From Mesostigma viride (lineage: Eukaryota; Streptophyta; Mesostigmatophyceae; Mesostigmatales; Mesostigmataceae): a DNA stretch of 62,957 nt. The stretch spans positions 1 through 62,957 of the forward strand of contig RPFO01000894.1 in assembly GCA_009746045.1 (NCBI GenBank), written 5' to 3'. Position 1 is the stretch's first letter. Each line of letters starts with the position of its first letter. Below are positions 31,546-42,000 of this stretch, one piece after another. The translations under genes and the position numbers were made by a program. The notes under the pieces were generated by a model that saw only the letters and a list, made by a program, of their open reading frames with translations, had not been told where the DNA came from and ran no database searches.

Positions 31546-34437
31546 CCAGCAGCATACGCCACTCCCCCCCTTCTTCACCAGTGTGGCCTCCATGCCCACA
31601 AACAGCAGAGGCTCATTCTCCACCTGCCATTGCTCCCTACCCAGAGGAAACTTGGACTTAATGATGGAGATCAGCTCCTTAAGCCACGACGTGGGAGCTA
31701 TCAGATGTAGGTCATCCCCGTGCAGCGAAGCATACACTGGCAGGCCTTCCCATTGCCCCAGAAACAGACAGGGGTCTACAGGAGAGACCTTCAAGTTGCA
31801 ATGCTCCTTCAGGAAACGGTTGAGAGTCTCCCTCCAGATTATTGGACTTGACCTCAGGCCCTCCAGGCCCTTGAGGATTTTAAGGAACTCCGTGTGGATG
31901 TCCCTTTTCCATACAGCAGGCACCCTAACATAGAAAGGCGTCTTGCCCTCCCACTTTTCCTGTGCCACATCTGCATCCCCCTCCAGAAATGCCCTCTTGA
32001 AGTCTACCACCACTGAGCCATAGTCCAAGCCCTTGTTGAGAAGGCCTAGAAATACACACAGCAGCAGCCTCCAAGTGTCATGCAACATGCCAGGGGTATA
32101 CAACTCCTCAGCAGTGCACTCACCAGTACCCTTGAACTCATTCAGCACTGGCCTGACATGTGGTACCTTGACCCCGTCCACCTCCTTCATCTTGATGACA
32201 AACTTGAGCTTGAGTAGACGTCGTGCAGGAGGCAGGTCATTGACAGGTTCCACGCATTTCTTGGAGATCCAGTCCTCCCCAGATTTAATCAGACCCAGTG
32301 TGACCTGGGGACACATAATGGGAGAGGACATGAGCTTCACCAGGCCTTGGTAGTTGATAGGGCTGTGTCCAGCAAGTGAGTGAGGACCAATGCCCAAACT
32401 GCTTGGATGACTAGCAGCTGGCAGTATGAGGTCATCAACCAAGGGCTCCTGCCCCTGGCACACTTGCACACGCTTAACCGACCTGGTTACTGCACGTGAT
32501 AGGTGAGTGGTCCTGAAATTAATCAGTGGGACCTGACCAGCCCCTTCCTTAGTCAGGAGAGAGGACGTGATCACTACCCCATCCTGGCATAGGAAATTCT
32601 GCCCCAGAAGAGCAGGTCCTTGATAGCCCTCCAAGACACAAAAAGCAGTGTCCTGTCCAAGGATAGGAATGAATACCTCACCCAGTACCTTCACGTGTAC
32701 CCCGCCACTGAAGTCAGACACAAACTGATAGCTGGGTTCAGACATGCTGTACCCTGCTGCAGCCCTGGTCCCAATGATGGAAACCTGAGAATTAGTGTCT
32801 ACCTCTAAGGCAGTGTCCAGCCCCAGATTGCCATGCCACCTGAGCTTGGCTACCTTGGGCTGCTTCTTGGCTCTTTGTAGAGCCCCAATCAATCCAGCCA
32901 AACTTGTCCCCCTGGGCTTGGTTAGTGCCTTGGGCTTGACAGTTGACTCCCCAGCTGTTGACCTTGCAGCCTGTTCAACAAGTACCTCTGCAACCTGGCC
33001 AGGGCTGACAGATTCCCCTGCAACAGATGTGGTCGTTGCGTCAGTGATGTCACCTGGGACCTGAAAATCCTGCAGATCCTGTGAGCCTTGTGCCTGACTG
33101 CCCTCATTCATCAGGTTAGGCTTGACATATGACCAACTCAGCCGGTGCACATGCTTTGGTTCGTCCTCCATGCTGACCAAGCATGCGTGGCTAGCTTCAT
33201 CAACCTGGGTAACCACCCCAGGACTCCAGCTACCACGTTTGCCATAAAGGCTAGGTTCCTTCCAAGCTAGGACCTTCTGACCCACTTGTGGCTCCAGCAT
33301 CTTCCAACCCCGGTCCTTCTCCCTCAGCTTGGCAAAGGTGACATGTGCAGCATGTTTCCAGCCCTCCAGCACATGTGGTGGGCACAGGCCATGATATAGA
33401 CCCATTGGGCTGACAGCAACTCCATCATAGTAGAAGTTAACCCTGCTGTTCAGCTGCTGCTCCACGTTCCTCAGCCATGCACTCCTGACAAGTGCAGGTG
33501 CAGACAAGGGTACCCAGTCTTCAGAGATGATCAATTTCTTGACCTCCTGGATTGCCCTCTCGATAGCACCCTGCTGCCCATGAGCCTCCCTAGGTGTAAC
33601 CAGCAACTCAGGAAGGGTAGGATCACCCTTGAGATGCTGAAACTGCATGTCCACCTGGATCCTTGTGGTAGGAAACTTGGCTCTTACATTCTGCAGGGCA
33701 GCCAGCAAGTACCTGTTCTTCATAGAAGGTAAATGCTCTAGCACCTTGTATTTCGTGTACCTGTCCACGCACACCAACAGTTGCATGCCCCTGATGTGTT
33801 GGATATCACACTGCAGATCACCAATGCTCTGAGGTAGAGCTTTGGCATGTGATTTCCTGGGCTTGTTGGAGGACAACTGGCACTTACACCGTGAGGCAGC
33901 TTGCTGACACGCCTTAAGAAGGGGTGCCCTGCCCATACGGAAGGCAAAGTTGTTTGACAGAGAAGTGGCATGCCCAAACATGTTGTGGATTCGGGCACCC
34001 AACTCCTGGTACACAGAGGAAGCAGTCCCTGGCACAGTCAGGACTGTGCTGTCAGGTTGTCCAGCATCACCATGCTGACTTCCATCCTGTTCTGACTCAG
34101 AGCCTGAGTCACCCTGCTCATGCCCAACACCTGGACCGCCAGCAGGGACCACATGCATACCACCAGAGGCCTTCACACCCCTCTGTGGTTGTACATTGGT
34201 TTCTCTCAAAATGAGAGGTCCACCCTCGTGCCCAGCACGAGGATGCATAGGGTCAGACATACTTACAGCTGCATCAGCTGTCAAGGACGTCTTCATAGGA
34301 ACCTGTACCTCTCCAGGTGACCTGGGGCCACCCTGAACCTGGAGATCACCCTCTTGTTGCCCAGATATAAAATCTGCATTGGAGCACCTGGCCTCCCCCC
34401 TGGGTGAATTAAAGTGTGTAGGGGTTGCCTCAGACAG
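31546..34437 (-). pseudogene. C0 pol: integrase, protease, RT
   Basis: Open from the codon after the UGA at 34438. Order seen: HHCC-type finger (ARIHNMFGHA, CQQAASRCKCQ), integrase Asp (CDIQHIRGMQLLVCVD), second Asp (QVDMQF), Glu (EAHGQQGAIERAIQEVK, only 29 residues after the second Asp), integrase C-terminal part, a retropepsin-like protease (EVDTNSQVSII, then KVLGEVFIPILG and ALLGQNFL), and a Copia-like RT (VVDFKRAFLEG, GLRSSPIIW, VDPCLFLG, box HGDD in ASLHGDDLHLI). It ends in a frameshift before RNase H. The homologue C1 is intact. Confidence 0.9.
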
Positions 34438-35537
34438 TCACTGCTCCTTGTTGTCTTCTTGCTGACTGCCCTTTGAAGGCTGGCCCTGGGACTTGTTGTT
34501 GTTCTTGTTATTCTTGTTGCTGCCCTGGCCCTGGGACTTCTTGAAGCTGGGACACTCCTTCTTGATATGCCCCCACCCCTTCCACAGGTAGCATTGTATC
34601 TTTGACTTGCCCTGGCCTCCTCCCCCGTTGTCAGGCGCGTTGCCCTGCTTGGGCTTACCACCCACCCGCCTGAACACCGACTTGGAGTGTGACCTCCTGT
34701 CAGAGTCAGGTGAATGATCGCCCTTGCGCTTGTTATGGTTGCCCCCTCGTCCTCCTTGGCTTCTGTCAGCCTCAGACGTCTTGGAGCCCCCTGGGTACGC
34801 CCACCTGCGTGGGTAGCCTTCACTGCTGGCACTCCTCCCTCAAACAGCTCCTCTGCCTCGAGTGCTTGTTTGATTATGACCTTGTAGGCCTTGAGGGTTG
34901 AGTGTGGGGCACACATGACCTTTAATGAGCCACGTGTCGCCTTATCCAGCCCAGAAACCTTGAGCCAGTTGGTCAGGGCTATGTTATCAGCAACATTAAA
35001 GCCGTGAGCCCTGCCCTCCTCAACCATTTTACAATAGTTAAGGAAGTTCTGGATCAGGTCCCCCTTGACCTCCCACCCCTGGTATTTATCCTGCCAATGG
35101 ATCCCCACTTTCTTCCTCTGATCCTCCAGCAGCTCCTTTAACTCTGCCACGTAGCTGGACCAGGCCTTGTTGGCCTTCTTACACTCTCTAGTGAGGTCCT
35201 TTATCTGATCTGTACACTTGCCAAAAGTCTGGCTACCTATCCAGATCTGGTAATAGTTTGTACCACCGTACAAACTTGGAAACCCCTCTAGCCCCTCCAC
35301 AAACTCCTCAGCCTGCTTGGGCTTTGTGTCTGACGTGACAGGTTGCAGTTGATTCACAATAAGCAAACCCTGGGTAGTGAGATCATAACCAAGAACAGCT
35401 TGTGCATTATTATTATTGTGATGAAGGTTGGTAATTTCTCCGGTAACCCCCACGTCATCTACGTGAGCGGTCCCACTACCAGCACCACCATTATTCCCAC
35501 TGGCTGGGGCACCTTTGCTACGGCGCCCGTCTGCCAT
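34438..35537 (-). pseudogene. C0 gag with one frameshift
   Basis: Starts MADGRRSKGAPASGNNGG. The conserved middle contains GGTNYYQIWIGSQTFGKC, LKELLEDQRKKVGIHWQDKY and LTNWLKVSGLDKATRGSLKV. A 1-nt slip at a five-G run near 34785-34792 shifts the frame; the true continuation holds a zinc knuckle variant (CYLWKGWGHIKKEC) and a Gln/Asn/Lys-rich tail. It ends EQ-UGA, followed in the same frame by CUG and pol. Its start codon overlaps a GACGGGCGCCGTA sequence also found in the 3' region. Confidence 0.8.
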
Positions 35538-35694
35538 TCTGCACTAGAAGCTATTCAAAAACACCACAGCAACGCAGCAGATTAAAGTATGTACAAAAAT
35601 TGTCGTCACTGCCGCCTGCGCCGGTGTCGCCCCCGCCCCGCGAATCGCCGTTGAAAATTCGACAAAAATTGTCGACGCGTACTGGAAAAGAAAA
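35538..35694 (-). other. C0 gap between ORF0 and gag
   Basis: About 157 bp with a direct repeat ACAAAAATTGTCG (near 35594 and 35661) and a GC-rich core. This is the leader of gag. No LTR sequence lies here, so ORF0 and gag belong to the same element. Confidence 0.55.
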
Positions 35695-35800
35695 TTAGGC
35701 CGACCTAGTAGTCAAGGCCCCTGAAGTCGCAGTACGTGTATGCGAACTCACGATCCTCCATATCCAGCTCTGGACCTGCACCGGTATGCTTCCCGGCGCG
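35695..35800 (-). pseudogene. C0 ORF0, C-terminal part after the C1 insertion
   Basis: With C1 and one copy of GCGCG discounted, the ORF0 frame from 44287 reads on here for about 35 codons (APGSIPVQVQSW...) to a TAA at 35695-35697. An alternative frame reads RAGKHTGAGPELDMEDREFA to a TAG; which one is original cannot be decided from this copy. Confidence 0.45.
35796..35800. repeat. GCGCG target duplication of C1, left
   Basis: GCGCG precedes AGTTAGCATTTTGG here and follows TCTAACT at 44282-44286. Confidence 0.85.
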
Positions 35801-36447
35801 AGTTAGCATTTTGGGCAACCAATATGCTAAGTGGATGCAGTTTGGAAAGACCTTTCCAACGCCGTACTGACCGCCTGAAACAGACAAGGGACAAGAAAGA
35901 TATGAGGTCCCGAAGTCCTAGCCGTCCGCGGTCAGCGAGGGTGCAACCTTCTGGGTAGTGGACAGGACACGTGGCAGGCCGTGCCTGCACAGGCTTAGCC
36001 TGACTATCACGTGACTGTGGTCCACGTAGACCAGGAGGGGCAGCAGCCTGCGACTGGTGGGGTACTGGAACTGGCACAAGGCTGCAAGGATACTAGGTCT
36101 TGCAGGCTTGTGACAGGTCCTGTACTTCCTAGGTTGCAGGTAGCTAGGTAAATCCAGTTCGTCCTTACTCTGCAAGGATGCCAGTGGACGTTGAGGATTT
36201 GCTAGCAAGCCTGCAACATGCCTCGTCACACCGATGGGAACGAGGAGCAACAAAGAGGCATATAGCTTGGTCATGGGGATGGCCAAGCTATCTCGGAAGC
36301 ACGCGCTCTGGTTGCCCACTTGAACGTGGAAGTGACCAACAAGGTGTGGCTTGGTGTTTGGGCTAAGGATTGCTGTCTCCAGCAATTGGCTCAAGCTTTG
36401 CGTGAAAGACCAAGAGCTCACACGCTCTGGGCTGGTTTCGTCTAACT
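35801..36447 (+). repeat. C1 5' LTR
   Basis: 647 bp, AGTTAGCATTTTGGGC...GTTTCGTCTAACT. Ends AGTTAG/CTAACT are inverted repeats of each other. The first internal bases are CGTACTATTGGTTCC; C0 has CGTATTACAAG at the same place, so a usual TGG primer site is not adjacent to the LTR. Confidence 0.9.
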
Positions 36448-36474
36448 CGTACTATTGGTTCCGCGGCGCATTTC

Positions 36475-37614
36475 ATGTCGGAAGAAATTCCGGCGCTTAC
36501 GCAATCGCCAAGCCAAGAAGCCGCAGTGCCGCGGCAGGAGGCAGAAGGACCCCTGCATCCATACAGCCAGCCAGAAACCGCGTCCACGTTTGTGCAAGCT
36601 GCGCATTTGGCGAGAGGCTTGGCGCGGGGAGGCTGGGTAGCTGTTTTCGGCAACTCGGAAGGGCCGTCTGCCAACGACCCTGTTGTGATGCGTGTGCGGG
36701 CCACGACTTCTCCGGGGGAGACGAGTCGTGTGACGGTGGAGCGCTTGATTGCGCTGAGAGACGAGGTTGCTGCGCTTATCTACAGCCTTGAGATCGCCTA
36801 TCAAGGTGGTCACGTTACGCTGCACGGTTTGGATCTTGCTCGAGAGGCGTTGGGACAGTTAGTCGCCATCAGCCTTGGTGCCACCCGGTTATTCAACCAT
36901 TGGGTCGCGACGAGTTCCCTCGGTGAGGGGACGAACGCTTCACATCTCGTGCGTGACGCGCAAGTGCGTGAGCAGGACAGCCCCTGGTCCTCGCAAGAAG
37001 TAGTTGCTCAAACCTGTGAGCACCTTGTTAACATTTTGCTTCAAGAGTCGCGAGGCCACGCAGATCGGTGGCTTATCACCACGCGTCCTGCCGGCATCTG
37101 GTCCACATTAGACACCCCTCGTGTTGTTGGAGCCCCCGGTGCATACGGTCCGTCGGTGGAAATCGTCACAGGTCGGGAGCTGTCCCCACAGGCAGTGCAC
37201 GACGAGTTCGTCGACCGCCCGCCGGGAGTTATTGTACGCTCGTCCCAGCAGTTGGACGAGGGAGACGGTTCTGCAGCAGGGTTCTCCGAGCGGCAACGTG
37301 CAGATTATCACATCCCGCCGGAGCCGTTGCACGACTACAGCACCTTCGGCCTTGGGGCATACAACGAGCGACGAGGTGGAGGAGGACGCTGGGTGCGTAA
37401 CGTGGTGTGGGGCAGGCGCCCTAACGAGAGGAGTGTGCCGTTTGACCAAACCACAGACGGGAGGCCCGTCAGTCGCCTTCTTGGACCTTATTCTGAGGAG
37501 GAGGTGCGAGCTATTCCTCGGGTGAGGACGCCGGTGGCTGTCACTGCTGAAGAGCGGGAGAGAGAAGCCGCTGCTGAGGCAGAGCGCGAGGCAGAGGAAC
37601 TGCCCGACGCTTGA
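36475..37614 (+). CDS. C1 ORF0, unknown protein upstream of gag
   Basis: 379 codons starting MSEEIPALTQSPSQEAAVPR, only 27 bp after the LTR. It has an acidic/Gln-rich N-terminus, an Ala/Leu helical middle (RLIALRDEVAALIYSLEIAY, LAREALGQLVAISLGATRLF, VVAQTCEHLVNILLQES) and a C-terminus with RWLITTRPAGIWS, then a charged Glu/Ala coiled-coil tail (EEREREAAAEAEREAEELPD). No zinc finger, membrane segment or enzyme motif is seen. C0 has a different helical ORF0 in the same place. It might be an RNA-binding or particle factor, but this is unproven. Confidence 0.75.
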   Translation: MSEEIPALTQSPSQEAAVPRQEAEGPLHPYSQPETASTFVQAAHLARGLARGGWVAVFGNSEGPSANDPVVMRVRATTSPGETSRVTVERLIALRDEVAALIYSLEIAYQGGHVTLHGLDLAREALGQLVAISLGATRLFNHWVATSSLGEGTNASHLVRDAQVREQDSPWSSQEVVAQTCEHLVNILLQESRGHADRWLITTRPAGIWSTLDTPRVVGAPGAYGPSVEIVTGRELSPQAVHDEFVDRPPGVIVRSSQQLDEGDGSAAGFSERQRADYHIPPEPLHDYSTFGLGAYNERRGGGGRWVRNVVWGRRPNERSVPFDQTTDGRPVSRLLGPYSEEEVRAIPRVRTPVAVTAEEREREAAAEAEREAEELPDA

Positions 37615-37672
37615 AGTCCTGTCTTCTTTTGCATACCCTTGCGTGTTGCAGTGTCGCTTTGTACATAATATA

Positions 37673-39058
37673 ATGCCTCGTGGGAAGGCCGGCGACGGCG
37701 ACAAAGGCGAGGAGGAGAGGCCTGTGGAAACGGGCCAGGTGATGCGAAAGGAGAAGGAGCCCATGGCGGGGGAAGCAATCCCTGCTAGCAACGGTGACGG
37801 GAGCAAGAGGCCGGGAGGAAAGCGCAAACATGAGGAGGCGATGGAGGAGGCCAAGCGGGCGCGGGCGGGGTGGCCTTCAGATGCTGTGCTGGTGGCTGGC
37901 GGACAACCAACGCTGGAGAAACGTAAGAGGGACTTGTCCTCTGACGATAATGGTAAGCGTCGTCATGTAGACGTGCCCTCCCCCAACCCTGCTGGCCCAA
38001 GTGGTGTCGTAACTGTGACGCCCGCTGTGACTGGTGTCGCTGCTGTGACGCCCCCTGTGGCTGAGACAGTTAGGGCGTTACCGGGGTCGAGGCCTCACAT
38101 GAGCGCCGTGTCCGTCATGAATGGCCAAAAGCCTCTCTGTCCACCATTAGCGCAGGAAGCACTAGATAAATGGCTTGAGGACATGGAGCTGGTGGTGCTC
38201 TCTGTGGATCCCACCGTGAATCTGGTGCAAGTCTTTCATTCCTCAACATGCAACCGGGATTCCTCTGAACGTGTGCGTGAGAAGACTAGGGTGGCTGTGA
38301 AGGACAAGCTAACCTGGGCACAGTTCCTGGATGGACTGAGGGAGGAGTTTTCAGACAAGGTTTTGAACCTCACAAACTACTATAAACACCAGTATGACAC
38401 GTTCGAGATCATTGGCCCTGTTGCAGAGGAGTGGGCCAGGCTCAACCGTATCAGAGACAAGGGGGCCAAGTATGGCTTCCTGGTCACAGATAGAGCCTTG
38501 GCAGACTATTTCCTGGACCGAATGGGGTTGAGTGTGGATGGGAGGAACAGTGCCCGCATGTTTCTGAACCAGACAGATGGGACCTTGCGTGCTCTAGAGC
38601 TGGTTATCCTTAGTATCAGGAAGCCAGACCCTGCCTGCAAAGCCATTCAGTCCCACGGCAGCAATGCCACCTCCGCTGCACAGGCCCAAGGTGATGTCCC
38701 CGGGTACCCAGCCCGTGGTGGGGCAAGGCCTAACAAGCGTAGGCGCTTCAGGCGCCAGAGGAATGGGGCTCAGGGTGGCAAGGGTGCAGGTTCCCAAGGA
38801 GGGGTTGGGAGCCAGCAAGCTGGTGGTCAGCAGGGCAAGGGTGGCCAAGGGCAAGGCAAGAGCCAAGCTCAAGGCAATCAGGGCAAGCAGGGTGGGCAGC
38901 CTCAGGGAGGCCAGGGGAAGCCTGGCAAGGGTGGGGCTGGGTCTGGAAAGAAGGGTGGAGCATGCTTTGTGTGTGGCAAGGAAGGTCACTGGCGTCGTGA
39001 GTGCCCTGACAGGAAGGCCAAGCCTGCTGGGGCAGGGGGCCAGTCTGGGCAGCAGTGA
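37673..39058 (+). CDS. C1 gag
   Basis: 461 codons from ATG at 37673 (MPRGKAGDGDKGEEERPVET). After a charged N-terminus comes a gag core (LAQEALDKWLEDMELVVLSV, LNLTNYYKHQYDTFEIIGPV, ADYFLDRMGLSVDGRNSARM), then a long Gly/Gln/Lys-rich RNA-binding region and a CCHC knuckle (CFVCGKEGHWRRECPDR). It ends GQQ-UGA, with the next codons CUA GCU in the same frame as pol. It forms the particle shell and binds element RNA. It follows ORF0 by 58 bp in another frame. Confidence 0.9.
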   Translation: MPRGKAGDGDKGEEERPVETGQVMRKEKEPMAGEAIPASNGDGSKRPGGKRKHEEAMEEAKRARAGWPSDAVLVAGGQPTLEKRKRDLSSDDNGKRRHVDVPSPNPAGPSGVVTVTPAVTGVAAVTPPVAETVRALPGSRPHMSAVSVMNGQKPLCPPLAQEALDKWLEDMELVVLSVDPTVNLVQVFHSSTCNRDSSERVREKTRVAVKDKLTWAQFLDGLREEFSDKVLNLTNYYKHQYDTFEIIGPVAEEWARLNRIRDKGAKYGFLVTDRALADYFLDRMGLSVDGRNSARMFLNQTDGTLRALELVILSIRKPDPACKAIQSHGSNATSAAQAQGDVPGYPARGGARPNKRRRFRRQRNGAQGGKGAGSQGGVGSQQAGGQQGKGGQGQGKSQAQGNQGKQGGQPQGGQGKPGKGGAGSGKKGGACFVCGKEGHWRRECPDRKAKPAGAGGQSGQQ

Positions 39059-39063
39059 CTAGC
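39056..39063 (+). promoter_or_regulatory. Probable readthrough stop between gag and pol (UGA CUA GC)
   Basis: The gag stop is TGA followed by CTAG, the strongest known cellular-type readthrough context. The frame then stays open for 1190 codons. In C0 the corresponding stop is UGA CUG, again with pol in the same frame. I infer that a Gag-Pol fusion is made by occasional readthrough, as in some retroviruses that use a stop codon instead of a frameshift. Confidence 0.7.
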
Positions 39064-42000
39064 TACATCATCCCCTGTAAATAGTCAATCACCCCTTGGG
39101 GAAGGTGTGCTGAATGTACATAAGGATGGGGGTGTGCCCCTTGTGCAGCACCAAGGGTGTAAGGATGTTGTTCTTCCACTGGATTGCAATAACAATGCTG
39201 CAGCTGAATCCCCTATGCCTCATGCAGGTGGTGGGTCTCCAGCAGGTGCTGGCCTGGAAGGCCAAAGGACCTTGCTGGAAGGGCCTGGAGCGGTCCAGGG
39301 TGCAGGGCCTGGCTTGGGGCGTCAGGATGGCCTGCAGGGAAGCCCTGGAACCTCAGGAGTGGATCATGTGTCCCCACACACGGTTCAGACGTCTCGCCAG
39401 GTCAGTACTGAGAGAGTGCTGAGCTATGCTGAGGCTGGCCATAGGTTGCATCACATGTTTGGACACTCTGGGCAGGCAGCAATGTTTGCTTGGAAGTTAG
39501 GTAGGGAACCTTTGTGGGAGGCATGCCAGGCTGCTGCTGAGAACTGTGGTTGCCAGGAGAATGCTGTTCACCCACCCCAGTCCCATGCTAGGGAGCCTGC
39601 TAGGGAGCGTGGCGACATCCAGATGGATATCCAGCATATCAGGGGCTTGTATATATTAGTGGGGGTGGACAGGTTCAGTAGATATAGACTGATAGACATT
39701 CTACCTGGTATGCAGGAGCATCACTTGTTGTTGGGTATGAAGGCCCTGATCCCAGGCTTTGGGGTATGCAAGAGTGTGCAGGCAGACTTGCAGTTTGACT
39801 GTTTGCTCAAGCATCAGGACCAGCTGCCTTGTAAGCTGGTAGTAGTCCCCAGGGAGAGTCATGGGCAGCAAGGGGCTGTAGAAAGATCCATACGTGAGGT
39901 GAAGACAGTGGTGCTAGCAGCAAAGTCGGTGCCACTTGTGGCATCTGCCTTAGAGAGGGCAGCCTGGTGTAAGGGGATAGAAGAGCAGCTGAACCACAGG
40001 GTTAATTACTACTTTGATGGTGTGGCTGTCTCTCCCCTGGCCCTGCAGTATAGCTTACTACCTGAGAATGTGGTGCAGGCCAGTCTTAGAAAGGCAGACA
40101 GGCTGTTTGCCCAGCTGAGACGTAAGGACAAGAACTGGAATGTGCTGAGGCCTCAGGTGGGGCTGAAGGTCAGGATGTGGAAGGAACCATCTATTCCAGG
40201 CAAGCGGGGGAAGTGGCAGGATGGGGTTGTCACTCGTGTGGAGGAAGCTAACAGATCTTGCCTGGTGGCTTTGGAGAAGGATCCAAGGCACGTGTACAGG
40301 TTGTCCTGGGCTCATGTCAAGGAGAGAAGGCCACATGCAATCTGGCCTGCAGACGGGCCAGGCCCTCCCAGTTGGGTTGAGGAGCCAGGCCAGAGCCAGG
40401 CAGCAGCAGCTAACAATCCTCTGGTGGTGGATGATGGTCTGTCCCTACTGGAAGATGACGAGCAGGAGGCTGCTGAAGCAACTGTCACAAGGCCAGAGGG
40501 GACGGGGCAGCCACCTAAGGCCCGGGGGCCTCTCATGGCGGACGTCATCCGAGCACTCATGCGCAGCAAACATGATCCCAAGGTATCCAAGCTCACGGGG
40601 TGGGGGTCGTGCTGGGCAGCTACAATGGAGGTAGATACCAACTCACAGGTGTCTGTCATCAGGGAAGAGGATGCTGTAGGCTTACAGATGTCCCATCCCA
40701 GTTGCCTTGCTGTGTCTGATTTCTCAGGAAAGGTGTCCATGAAGATCCTTGGGGAAGTGAGTGTGCCTATCTTAGGGGTGCCCACCACGTTCTGTGTGGT
40801 AGAGGGCTATCAGGGGCCTGCCATTCTGGGTCAGAATTTCTTGTGCATGCCAGGGGTTACTTTGACCTCTGATAAGTTGGCACTAGAAGGCAGGGGCAGC
40901 CTCCCCCTTGAAAGATATCACTATTCCCAGGGTCTTGCAGTGGCGGTGAAGGCTGTTAAGAGTCAGCCAGCTGAGGGTCCTCAAGGTCAGGAGCCCATAG
41001 CTGAGGACCTGTTGATAATCCCAACCACCTTTGATCCGCGGCAGTTAGGGGTAAACAGGTATCAGATAGCTGCTCACAGTCCTATTCCCTGGCGCCAGCT
41101 AGTCGAGATGATGCAAAGCCCCAAGATGGCTAAGGCATGGACTCTTGGCTTTGTTGCTTCTGGGCATGAGTGGATAGTTTCCAACTGTGCAGAACCTGTG
41201 GATGAGCTGCCAGAAGTTCACCAGCTGCTCAGATTGATGTTTGTCCTCAAGCTCAAGGAGGTAGATGGTGTCCAGGTGCCACATGTCAGACCAGTTGTAA
41301 CCGAGTATCATGGCACTGGCCAGTTGTTGGATGAGGAGCTCTATACTCCAGGGATGCTGCATGACACGTGGAGGATTCTGCTGTGTATATTTCTGTCTTT
41401 TCTGGTCAAGGGTGTGCCCTATAGCTCTGTGCTGATTGATTTCAAGAGGGCTTTTCTCAAGGGTGACCAAGATCAGGCTAGGCAGACTTGGAGAGATATC
41501 CCTCCTTTCTTTGTGACTGTACCTGCTGTATGGAGAGCAGAGATAAAGGCCAGGTACCTGAGGATTCTGAAAGGGTTGGAAGGTCTCAGGTCCAGTCCCA
41601 TTATCTGGAGAAAGAGCCTAGAGAAATTCTTGAAGAATACTTGTGGGTTTTCTGTGTCTCCAGTGGATCCCTGTTTGTTCCAAGGGTCCCACAATGGCCT
41701 TCCTGTCTTTGCCTCACTGCATGGTGATGACCTGCATCTTATAGGTCCACCAGACTGGGTTGAGGCTGTTTTGGCCAAGATCCAGAAGCGGTTTGAGCTG
41801 GGTAAGATACAGCACATGGTGGAGAATGAGCCTATGGTCTTCTGTGGCATGCAGGCTACGTTGTTCCAAGCCAAGGGCTCGTGGTTCATCAGGATGGAGG
41901 GTGGTAAGGACTACCCACAGCAGATTGTAGATGCATTGCAGGAGCCCATCACGCAGGCTAGGTGTGCTACCATCAGGGGCATGCTGGCATGGCTTGCAAG

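Noticed and set aside
31546-31570. Programmed frameshift before RNase H in C0
   Set aside because: C1 has no shift at the equivalent place and the break is at a C homopolymer, so mutation or sequencing error is simpler.
35801-36447. Reading the 35801-36447 and 43635-44281 repeats as part of protein-coding genes
   Set aside because: They are identical direct repeats with matching ends, purine tract and target duplication, so they are LTRs; the open frames through them are incidental.
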